Under the pieces are notes generated by a model. That model did not search any database. It saw nothing but the letters and a program-made list of their open reading frames with translations, and was not told the DNA's origin. Of a stretch of DNA of 64,000 nucleotides, positions 16,746 to 23,737 are shown piece after piece (the first letter of the stretch is position 1; each line of letters begins with the position of its first letter). This stretch comes from CAIWHR01 sp963843595. Lineage in GTDB: Bacteria; Pseudomonadota; Gammaproteobacteria; Burkholderiales; Casimicrobiaceae. The position numbers were made by a program, and so were the translations under genes. Location of the stretch: contig CAWJLG010000016.1 in assembly GCA_963843595.1 (NCBI GenBank), forward strand, positions 124,001-188,000. Reading direction: 5' to 3'.

Positions 16746-16979
16746 TCACGCGCCGGGATCCGCCGCGCCGCCGGGCTGCGTTTCGCTCCAGCGCAGCATC
16801 GCCTCGCCCCAGCGCCGCGCCGTCGCGGGATCGATGTCGAAGATCGTGAACCGCGTCCGTTCGCGGATCCGTATCCGGAGCAATCCCATCCCGCCGCCGT
16901 CGTGCACGAGATGCTGCAGCTCGATCTCCTGGCCACCCAGCGGCACGGTAAACCGGTCGACGCCTGAAAGGGTGGGCAT
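16746..16979 (-). CDS. Small conserved protein, first gene of the divergent operon
   Basis: 77 residues: MPTLSGVDRFTVPLGGQEIE, then LLRIRIRERTRFTIFDIDP and ARRWGEAMLRWSE. It looks like a short beta-rich domain with a C-terminal helix and no cysteines. It is the promoter-proximal gene of the minus-strand operon, 58 bp before the Cas6-like gene. I do not know its function. Confidence 0.72.
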   Translation of the reverse strand: MPTLSGVDRFTVPLGGQEIELQHLVHDGGGMGLLRIRIRERTRFTIFDIDPATARRWGEAMLRWSETQPGGAADPGA

Positions 16980-17126
16980 GCGCAATCCGTTCGCTCGAAG
17001 CCGGCGACGCCACGCTCCGTCGGGCCGCAAGCGACGCGCCGGCCACAGGCCGGCAACGCGCCGAAATCGGGGGCGCCGGAGGGACGTTCCGAGGGCCCTA
17101 TTGAGCGAGTTTCCATACGCGCGCGT

Positions 17127-17148
17127 CCATAGCCAAAGCGAGCTATGG
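17127..17148. promoter_or_regulatory. Inverted repeat CCATAGC-N8-GCTATGG
   Basis: Perfect 7-bp arms at 17127-17133 and 17142-17148, six bases before the shared palindrome. It has the size of a LysR- or LuxR-type operator. It is absent from the other four site regions as far as I can see. Confidence 0.4.
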
Positions 17149-17153
17149 GCCCC

Positions 17154-17168
17154 TACCCCATCTGGGTA
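17154..17168 (+). promoter_or_regulatory. Candidate operator, shared palindrome (site 2)
   Basis: TACCCCATCTGGGTA, a TACCC-N5-GGGTA dyad, followed by GTTTCC. It lies 158 bases before dsrA and 174 bases before the divergent small gene. It is the best-formed member of the five-site family (6237, 17154, 33294, 35876, 53012). Confidence 0.55.
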
Positions 17169-17326
17169 GTTTCCACACCACGCTATAGGGCTTATTCAGA
17201 GTAGCCGGGCAGAGTGATGGCGGGCGGATGGCTGCGCGCCGTAGCATTGCCCACTTGTTTCGGCCGGCGAACCGCAGCGGCGGACACGCGAAGCGCAAAC
17301 GGCACTTCACGCGAGGAGGCGACGTC

Positions 17327-18622
17327 ATGGCGAAGGACATGTACAAAACACCGATGCTCGATGCGTTGGAAAGCGGCCCCTGGCCGAGCTTCGTCACCGG
17401 ATTGAAGCGGCTGGCGAAGGACAAGGATTACGTCGTCGATCTGCTCGGCCAACTCGAGCATTCGTACGAGACGCGCAAGGGCTACTGGAAGGGCGGCACC
17501 GTCGGCGTCTTCGGCTACGGCGGCGGCGTCATTCCCCGCTTCACCGAGGCGAAGGACGAAGCCGGCAAGCCGATGTTCCCTGCCGCAGCCGAGTTCCATA
17601 CGCTGCGCGTGATGCCGCCGGCGGGCATGCACTACAACACGGACGTGCTGCGCAAGATGGCCGACATCTGGGAAACGCACGGCTCGGGCCTGATAGCCTT
17701 CCACGGCCAGTCGGGCGACATCATGTTCCAGGGCGCGACCAGCGAAAACGTCCAGCCAGCGTTCGATGCGATCAACGAACTCGGCTTCGACTTGGGCGGC
17801 GCGGGGCCCGCGGTGCGCACGTCGATGTCCTGCGTCGGCGCCGCCCGCTGCGAGCAGTCGTGCTATGACGAGGGGCGCGCCCACCGCGCGGTGATCAACA
17901 GCTTCCTCGACGACATTCACCGGCCTTCGCTGCCCTACAAGTTCAAGTTCAAGTTCTCGGGCTGCCCGAACGACTGCATGAACTCGATCCAGCGCGCCGA
18001 CATGGCGATCATCGGCACCTGGCGCGACAATATCCGCACCGACGAGGCGATGGCGAAGACGTGGTTCGCGAAGCACGGGATGAACGAACTGGTCAACGAC
18101 GTCGTCGCCCGCTGTCCGACGAAGGCGATCCAGCTCAAGGAAGTGAAGGACCTGAAGTCGTCGCCCTCGGTCTCCACGGTGGCCGTCAGCGACACGCACG
18201 GCCTCGCGATCGAGAACCGCGACTGCGTGCGCTGCATGCACTGCATCAACGTGATGACCGGCGCACTCGCCCCCGGCAAGGACAAGGGTGCGACGGTGCT
18301 GGTCGGCGGCAAGCGGACGCTGAAGATCGGCGACCTGATGGGCACGGTCGTCGTGCCGTTCATGAAAGTCGAGACCGATGAGGACCGCGAAAAGCTGGTC
18401 GAGCTCGGGCAGAAGATCATCGATTTCTTCGCCGAGAACGCGCTCGAGCACGAGCGCACCGGCGAGATGATCGAGCGCATCGGCATCGTCAATTTCCTCG
18501 AGGCGCTGGAAATCCCGATCGATGCGAACATGGTGGCCGCGCCGCGTACGAATCCCTACGTCCGGATGGACGGCTGGGACGAGGAAGTGGCGAAGATGAA
18601 GGCCGGCAAGAAAGTCGCCTGA
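17327..18622 (+). CDS. dsrA: Reverse-type dissimilatory sulfite reductase alpha subunit
   Basis: DsrA of the alpha2beta2 sirohaem enzyme that oxidises DsrC-bound or reduced sulfur to sulfite in the cytoplasm. The 431-residue protein starts at ATG 17327 behind GAGGAGG. Sirohaem/Fe-S cysteines are in SCVGAARCEQSC (about residue 178) and SGCPNDCMN, and the ferredoxin domain has CVRCMHCINVMTGAL. The divergent neighbour, dsrEFH and dsrL identify the oxidative-type pathway. dsrB follows 10 bp downstream. Confidence 0.97.
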   Translation: MAKDMYKTPMLDALESGPWPSFVTGLKRLAKDKDYVVDLLGQLEHSYETRKGYWKGGTVGVFGYGGGVIPRFTEAKDEAGKPMFPAAAEFHTLRVMPPAGMHYNTDVLRKMADIWETHGSGLIAFHGQSGDIMFQGATSENVQPAFDAINELGFDLGGAGPAVRTSMSCVGAARCEQSCYDEGRAHRAVINSFLDDIHRPSLPYKFKFKFSGCPNDCMNSIQRADMAIIGTWRDNIRTDEAMAKTWFAKHGMNELVNDVVARCPTKAIQLKEVKDLKSSPSVSTVAVSDTHGLAIENRDCVRCMHCINVMTGALAPGKDKGATVLVGGKRTLKIGDLMGTVVVPFMKVETDEDREKLVELGQKIIDFFAENALEHERTGEMIERIGIVNFLEALEIPIDANMVAAPRTNPYVRMDGWDEEVAKMKAGKKVA

Positions 18623-18632
18623 GGAGAAAGAC

Positions 18633-19709
18633 ATGGCCCAACCCCAGATGCGCCGGGCGATCGAAAGCGGCGTTCCCGACAACCAGCAGTTCATGCACCC
18701 GCTGCTGAAGAAGAACTACGGCAACTGGAAGTACCACGACCGTCCGCGTCCGGGCGTTCTGCACCACGTCGCGCACGGCGGCGACGAGGTGTGGACCGTG
18801 CGCGCCGGCACGCAGCGGCAGATGGACGTGCACACGATCCGGCTGCTGTGCGACATCGCCGACCGGTACGCCGAAGGGCACGTCCGGTTCACGATCCGCT
18901 CGAACATCGAGTTCATGGTGTCGAGCTTCGCCAAGGTCGGCCCGCTGATCGCCGAGCTGGAGAAGAGCGGCTTCCCGGTCGGCGGCACCGGCAATTCGGT
19001 GTCGATGATCGCGCACACGCAGGGCTGGCTGCACTGCGACATCCCCGGCACCGACGCCTCCGGCGTGGTCAAGGCGCTGATGGACGAGCTCTACGACGAG
19101 TTCCGCCGCGAGGAGATGCCCAACCGCGTCCACCTGTCGACGTCGTGCTGCGAGATCAACTGCGGCGGCCAGGCGGACATCGCGATCATCGTCCAGCACA
19201 CCAAGCCGCCGAAGATCAACCACGATCTCGTCGCCAACGTCTGCGAACGGCCCGCCGTCGTCGCGCGCTGCCCGGTGGCGGCGATCCGGCCGGCGCTGAT
19301 CAACGGCAAGCCCTCGCTCGAGGTCGACGAGAAGAAGTGCATCTGCTGCGGCGCGTGCTACCCGCCGTGCCCCCCGATGCAGATCAACGACCCCGAGCAC
19401 TCGAAGCTCGCGATCTGGGTCGGCGGCAAGAATTCCAACGCGCGCGCGAAACCGACGTTCATGAAGATGGTCGCCGCCGGATTGCCCAACAACCCGCCGC
19501 GCTGGCCGGAAGTGGCCGAGGTCGTCAAGCGGATCCTGCACGTCTACAAGACCGACGCGCGGCCTTGGGAACGGCTGTCCGACTGGGTCGAGCGCATCGG
19601 CTGGCCGCGCTTCTTCGAGAGGACCGACCTGCCGTTCACGAAGTACCTGATCGACGACTGGCGCGGCGCGCGCGTGAACCTCAACGCGTCGACGCACATC
19701 CGTTTCTGA
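18633..19709 (+). CDS. dsrB: Reverse-type dissimilatory sulfite reductase beta subunit
   Basis: 358-residue partner of DsrA that binds the catalytically active sirohaem. Visible are RFTIRSNIEFMV, the cysteine cluster STSCCEINCGGQAD, CPVAAIRPA, and the ferredoxin cluster CICCGACYPPCPPMQIND. It ends with WGARVNLNAS-type residues near DDWRGARVNLNASTHIRF. The AGGAGA ribosome site lies between dsrA and dsrB. Length is normal for DsrB. Confidence 0.97.
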   Translation: MAQPQMRRAIESGVPDNQQFMHPLLKKNYGNWKYHDRPRPGVLHHVAHGGDEVWTVRAGTQRQMDVHTIRLLCDIADRYAEGHVRFTIRSNIEFMVSSFAKVGPLIAELEKSGFPVGGTGNSVSMIAHTQGWLHCDIPGTDASGVVKALMDELYDEFRREEMPNRVHLSTSCCEINCGGQADIAIIVQHTKPPKINHDLVANVCERPAVVARCPVAAIRPALINGKPSLEVDEKKCICCGACYPPCPPMQINDPEHSKLAIWVGGKNSNARAKPTFMKMVAAGLPNNPPRWPEVAEVVKRILHVYKTDARPWERLSDWVERIGWPRFFERTDLPFTKYLIDDWRGARVNLNASTHIRF

Positions 19710-19728
19710 AGTCCGGCGGACTGCAGCG

Positions 19729-20088
19729 ATGAAATTCGGAATCCTGGTCAACGAGGGCCCGTACCAGCACCAGGCGAGCGATTCCGCCTACCTGTTCTGC
19801 AAGGCGGCGCTGGCCAAGGGGCACGAGATCCACCGGGTGTTCTTCTACCACGACGGCGTCAACAACTCGACGCGCCTGACCGAGCCGCCGCAGGACGACC
19901 GCAACATCGTCGCCCGCTGGTCGAAGCTCGCGCAGGAGCACGGCGTCGACCTCGTCGTCTGCGTCGCCGCGGCGCTGCGCCGCGGCATCAAGGACGAGAA
20001 CCTGGCCCCGGGATTCCGCATCTCGGGCCTGGGCCAGCTGGTCGAATCGGGCATCCAGTCCGACCGTATGGTCGTGTTCGGCGACTGA
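19729..20088 (+). CDS. dsrE: DsrE, sulfur-relay subunit
   Basis: 119-residue subunit of the DsrE2F2H2 hexamer that relays persulfide sulfur to DsrC. The active cysteine lies in DLVVCVAAALRRGIKDE (near residue 78), the position known to carry sulfur in the family. The beginning MKFGILVNEGPYQHQASDSA is typical. dsrF begins 20 bases later, with an alternative start overlapping the stop codon. The dsrEFH genes are a marker of sulfur oxidisers as opposed to sulfate reducers. Confidence 0.95.
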   Translation: MKFGILVNEGPYQHQASDSAYLFCKAALAKGHEIHRVFFYHDGVNNSTRLTEPPQDDRNIVARWSKLAQEHGVDLVVCVAAALRRGIKDENLAPGFRISGLGQLVESGIQSDRMVVFGD

Positions 20089-20108
20089 TGGCAAGTGAGG
20101 ATCGCGTC

Positions 20109-20480
20109 ATGTCGGAAGGCATCGCCAAGAAGTTCATGTTCGTCAACCGCAGCGCGCCCTACGGCACCGTGTACGCGCTGGAGTCGCTCGAGGTCGTGCT
20201 GATCTCGGCGGCGTTCGACCAGGACGTCTCGCTGGTGTTCGTCGAGGACGGCGTCTGGCAGCTGAAAAAGGGCCAGCAGACGAAGGGGATCGAGACCAAG
20301 AACTTCTCGCCGACCTACCGCGCGCTCGACGGTTACGACGTCGAGAAGCTCTACGTCGAGCGCGAATCGCTGGCGGCGCGCGGATTGACCGAGGACGATC
20401 TGATCGTCGACGTCACCGTGCTCGCAGGCACCGACCTCGGCAAGCTGATGGAGGAGCAGGACGTCGTCCTGTCCTTCTGA
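20109..20480 (+). CDS. dsrF: DsrF, sulfur-relay subunit
   Basis: 123-residue structural subunit of the DsrEFH complex, with no cysteine. Motifs include KFMFVNRSAPYGTVYALESL and VFVEDGVWQLKKGQ. GTGAGGA ahead of the ATG at 20109 favours it over the ATG at 20088, which would overlap the dsrE stop. Confidence 0.94.
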   Translation: MSEGIAKKFMFVNRSAPYGTVYALESLEVVLISAAFDQDVSLVFVEDGVWQLKKGQQTKGIETKNFSPTYRALDGYDVEKLYVERESLAARGLTEDDLIVDVTVLAGTDLGKLMEEQDVVLSF

Positions 20481-20515
20481 CCGATCCCGACCGTCTCGCG
20501 CAACGCGGAGCACCG

Positions 20516-20812
20516 ATGCTGCACATCATCAACAAGTCCCCTCTCGAACGGCCCGCGCTTGCCGCGTGCCTGCGCATCGCCGAGCCCGGCACCATCCTGC
20601 TCATCGAGGACGGCGTCTACGCCGCCGTGCGCGGGGCAGCGGGAGAAGCCCGGCTCGTCGAGGCGATGACGCGCCACAAGCTCTGCGTGCTCAAGCCTGA
20701 CGCCGAGGCCCGCGCGATCGGCGACCGTCTGATCGACGGCGTCACCACCGTCGACTACGAAGGGTTCGTCGACCTCGTCGCCGAGAGCAAGAACTGCCAG
20801 TCCTGGCTCTGA
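20516..20812 (+). CDS. dsrH: DsrH, sulfur-relay subunit
   Basis: 98-residue third subunit of DsrEFH, of the TusB/DsrH family. It begins MLHIINKSPLERPALAACLR and has IEDGVYAAVRG. A conserved cysteine stands in HKLCVLKPDAEARAIGDRLI. The gene lies between dsrF and dsrC, as in other reverse dsr operons. Confidence 0.94.
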   Translation: MLHIINKSPLERPALAACLRIAEPGTILLIEDGVYAAVRGAAGEARLVEAMTRHKLCVLKPDAEARAIGDRLIDGVTTVDYEGFVDLVAESKNCQSWL

Positions 20813-20855
20813 CCACCGTCCCAACCATCACCCCCGCTCACCCGAGGAGAAGTCC

Positions 20856-21191
20856 ATGCCCACCATCGAAGTCAACGGCAAGCCGTACGAAACCGACGAG
20901 GAAGGCTATCTCGTCAACCTGGCCGAATGGAACGAGGATGTCGCGAATTTCATCGCCAAGGTCGAGAACGTCGAGATGTCGCCGAACCACTGGGAAGTCG
21001 TCAACTTCCTGCGCAAGTACTACGACGAGTACCAGATCGCCCCGGCCGTGCGCGTGCTGACCAAGGCGATCGGCAAGCAGCTCGGCCCCGAGAAGGGCAA
21101 CAGCCAGTACCTGTACGAACTGTTCCCGTACGGCCCCGCCAAGCAGGCGTGCAAGATCGCCGGCCTGCCCAAGCCGACCGGCTGCGTCTGA
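20856..21191 (+). CDS. dsrC: DsrC, sulfur carrier substrate of DsrAB
   Basis: 111 residues. It is the only homologue in the window that keeps both functional cysteines of the flexible C-terminal arm: AKQACKIAGLPKPTGCV, with the last at the penultimate position. It accepts sulfur from DsrEFH, presents it to DsrAB, and is reoxidised with DsrMKJOP. GAGGAG precedes the ATG. The 74-bp spacer to dsrM is free of genes. Confidence 0.97.
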   Translation: MPTIEVNGKPYETDEEGYLVNLAEWNEDVANFIAKVENVEMSPNHWEVVNFLRKYYDEYQIAPAVRVLTKAIGKQLGPEKGNSQYLYELFPYGPAKQACKIAGLPKPTGCV

Positions 21192-21266
21192 CCCCACGCG
21201 CCGAGGCGCGCGGGCAGCCCCGTCCGATTTGAACGCCCGCCCGCCGCAACGATCCGGCCGCCGCCG

Positions 21267-21992
21267 ATGACCGCCTTCTTCGCCGTTCTCCTCTACGCCG
21301 CGACTGCGGTGCTCGTCGGCGGGCTGGCGGTCCGGATCCGGGACTACGCGCGTACACCGGCGCCGCTCAAGATCCCGACGACGCCGGCGCCGACCACCCG
21401 CGGCGGTGTGGTCTTGCGCATGCTGCGTGAGGTCGCGCTGTTCGAGAGCCTCTTCCGCAGCAACCTGTGGACCTGGGCCTGCGGCTGGCTCTTCCACGCC
21501 GGCCTGGCCCTCGTGCTGCTGCGCCACCTGCGCTATTTCGTCGAGCCGGTCTGGGGCTGGGTTGCGTTCGTGCAGCCGTTCGGCATCTACGCCGGGTTCG
21601 CGATGGCCGGGGGCTTAACGGGCCTCTGGGTGCGACGCATTTTCGTCCCGCGCGTGCGCTACATCTCCACGCCGTCCGATCACCTGATGATCGTCGCTGC
21701 TGCTGGCGATCGCGCTGTCGGGCCTGGCGATGAAATTCGTCGCGCACACCGACGTCGTCGCGGTCAAGGCGTTCGTGCTCGGCCTGATGTACTTCGACTG
21801 GCAGCCGCTGCCGGCGGACGGCCTGGTTTACGCCATCTGGGGCTCGTCGCGGTGCTGATGCTGATCTTCCCGTTCAGCAAGCTGCTGCACGCCCCCGGCG
21901 TGTTCTTCTCGCCGACGCGCAACCAGGTCGATGATCCGCGCGAGCGGCGCCACTTGGCACCCTGGGCCGCCCACCTCGACCCGAAGCCCTAG
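21267..21992 (+). CDS. dsrM: DsrM, cytochrome b subunit of DsrMKJOP (two compensating frameshifts)
   Basis: NarI-like membrane subunit that exchanges electrons with quinone. The first frame covers MTAFFAVLLYAATAVLVGGL through YISTPSDHLMIV with haem-ligating histidines (WLFHAGLALVLLRHLRY). The frame shifts at about 21695 and returns at about 21843, and the hidden middle reads LLLAIALSGLAMKFVAHTD through GLMYFDWQPLPADGLVYAIW. The end is VAVLMLIFPFSKLLHAPGVF. After correction the protein is about 242 residues, normal for the proteobacterial type. The two one-base errors cancel, which argues for sequence error. Confidence 0.88.
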   Translation: MTAFFAVLLYAATAVLVGGLAVRIRDYARTPAPLKIPTTPAPTTRGGVVLRMLREVALFESLFRSNLWTWACGWLFHAGLALVLLRHLRYFVEPVWGWVAFVQPFGIYAGFAMAGGLTGLWVRRIFVPRVRYISTPSDHLMIVAAAGDRAVGPGDEIRRAHRRRRGQGVRARPDVLRLAAAAGGRPGLRHLGLVAVLMLIFPFSKLLHAPGVFFSPTRNQVDDPRERRHLAPWAAHLDPKP

Positions 21993-22010
21993 GATGAACC
22001 GACCCCCAGG

Positions 22011-22150
22011 CTCACTGCGTTCGCGCACCCCCGGCGGGGGCGTGTCAGTGCCCTTCGGGCGGCCGGGCGGGCAGACGAACGGCCCCTACGCTCACTGCGT
22101 TCGCTGCCCCCAAAGGGGGCGCTCAGTGCCCTTCGGGCGGCCGGGCGGGC
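22011..22150. repeat. Two direct copies of a GC-rich palindromic intergenic repeat
   Basis: Copies at 22011-22073 and 22090-22150 share GCTCACTGCGTTCGC, a CCCCC-GGGGG hairpin and the ending TGCCCTTCGGGCGGCCGGGC. They fill the dsrM-dsrK gap and immediately precede the dsrK start. Related hairpins occur at 48570-48615 and 51556-51575. They resemble the REP-like elements common in betaproteobacteria. Within an operon they may pause transcription or stabilise mRNA. Confidence 0.65.
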
Positions 22151-22157
22151 ACTGACG

Positions 22158-23690
22158 ATGGCCGCCGACGTCAAAGCCCCGCCGCTGCGCGAATTCCCCG
22201 GCGCGCCGCAGCCGCTCGTTTCGGGCGCGATGGCCGCGTCGAAGCCGTACGTGGCCACCGACAAGATGCAGCAGGCGATCGGCTTTCCGGGCGAACTCAC
22301 CGATGGCTGGCAGCAGCGCGCACTCGGGAAGATGGGCGAGCTCCTGGGCAACTACCGCTCGCTCAAGGTCTACCTCGACGCCTGCGTCCATTGCGGCGCC
22401 TGCGCCGACAAGTGCCACTACTTCATCGGCACCGGCGACCCGCTGAACATGCCGGTGGCCCGGCAGGACCTGATGCGCAGCGTCTACCGGCGTCATTTCA
22501 CGCTGGCGGGCAAGCTCTTTCCGAAGCTCGTCGGGGCGCGCGACCTGACGAAGGACGTGCTCGACCAGTGGTACAGCTACTACAACCAGTGCTCCGAATG
22601 CCGCCGTTGCTCGGTGTTTTGTCCGTACGGGATCGACACCGCCGAGATCACGATGGCCGCCAAGGAGATCATGGACGCCGTCGGCCTCGGCCAGAAGTAC
22701 TCGAACGAGATCATCGGCAAGGTGCACCGGATCGGCAACAACCTCGGCCTGCCCGGCCCGGCGCTCGCCGACACGCTCGAGGGCCTCGAGGAGGACGTCA
22801 AGGAAGAGACCGGCGCCGACGTGCGCTTCCCGCTCGACGAGAAGGGCGCCGAGGTGCTGCTGGTCACGCCGTCGGCCGACTTCTTCGCCGAGCCGCACGT
22901 CGACAGCCTGATCGGCTACGCGAAGGTCTTCCACGCCGCCGGCATCCGCTGGACGCTGTCGTCGCACGCCTCGGAGGCCGGCAACTTTGGTCTCTTCATC
23001 GGCAACTACGACCAGCTGCGGACGATCGCGCTGCGCATCCGCGAGGCGGCGCTCGACCTCGGCGTCAAGCGGATCGTCGTCGGCGAGTGCGGCCACGCGT
23101 GGCGCGTCGCGTACAGCATGTGGAACACGCTCGCCGGCATCGGCGCGGGCGGCGACGATCCGTTCGCGCGCCAGCTGCAGAGCCAGCTCGACGGTCGCTA
23201 CAAGCAGCCGATGCACATCTGCGAGCTGACCTGGGACCTGATCCAGCGCGGCGCGCTGAAGCTCGACAAGGAAGCGAACGATCACCGCGTCGTGACGTTC
23301 CACGATTCGTGCAACGTCGCGCGCGCCTCGCGGATGGGCGACATGCCGGGCGGCCAGTTCGAGATCCCGCGCGCGATCATCCGCGCCGTCGCCAACCGGT
23401 ACGTCGAGATGGCGCCGGGAACGACGCACGACGCGACCTTCTGCTGCGGCGGTGGCGGCGGACTGCTCACCGACGAGCTCCTCGATCTGCGCGTGAAGGG
23501 TGCGCTCCCCCGGATGGAGGCGCTACGTCAGGTTGCCGACGGTCAGGGGGTGAATTTCATGGCGACGATCTGCGCGATCTGCAAGGCGCAGTTCACGAAG
23601 GTGTTGCCGTACTACGGATTCAAGATGGGCATGGTCGGCGGCGTCCACCAGCTCGTCAGCACGGCGATCCGCCTCGACGCGTCGCACTGA
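22158..23690 (+). CDS. dsrK: DsrK, HdrD-like Fe-S catalytic subunit of DsrMKJOP
   Basis: 510-residue cytoplasmic subunit that interacts with DsrC. Two 4Fe-4S motifs appear (CVHCGACADKCHYF near residue 75 and CSECRRCSVFCPYG near 150). The CCG-type domains have GECGHAWR, the FHDSCNVAR region, FCCGGGGG and CAICKAQF, which in HdrD homologues hold a noncubane cluster. The start lies right after the GC-rich repeats, so its ribosome site is poor. Translation may depend on upstream coupling. Confidence 0.95.
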   Translation: MAADVKAPPLREFPGAPQPLVSGAMAASKPYVATDKMQQAIGFPGELTDGWQQRALGKMGELLGNYRSLKVYLDACVHCGACADKCHYFIGTGDPLNMPVARQDLMRSVYRRHFTLAGKLFPKLVGARDLTKDVLDQWYSYYNQCSECRRCSVFCPYGIDTAEITMAAKEIMDAVGLGQKYSNEIIGKVHRIGNNLGLPGPALADTLEGLEEDVKEETGADVRFPLDEKGAEVLLVTPSADFFAEPHVDSLIGYAKVFHAAGIRWTLSSHASEAGNFGLFIGNYDQLRTIALRIREAALDLGVKRIVVGECGHAWRVAYSMWNTLAGIGAGGDDPFARQLQSQLDGRYKQPMHICELTWDLIQRGALKLDKEANDHRVVTFHDSCNVARASRMGDMPGGQFEIPRAIIRAVANRYVEMAPGTTHDATFCCGGGGGLLTDELLDLRVKGALPRMEALRQVADGQGVNFMATICAICKAQFTKVLPYYGFKMGMVGGVHQLVSTAIRLDASH

Positions 23691-23737
23691 CGGCGCACGA
23701 CGGGCACGCAGGTCCAACATTCGACGGAGACAAGCCG

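Larger units (their letters stand above)
16980..17326. promoter_or_regulatory. Divergent promoter region between dsrA and the minus-strand operon
   Basis: A non-coding stretch of 347 bases between two divergent operons. It contains the inverted repeat 17127-17148 and the palindromic site 17154-17168. Both lie almost midway, so one regulator could control both directions. No convincing sigma-70 promoter can be named. Confidence 0.6.

Noticed and set aside
16064..16979. A CRISPR-Cas system suggested by the Cas6-like gene
   Set aside because: No repeat-spacer array and no other cas gene was seen in the window.
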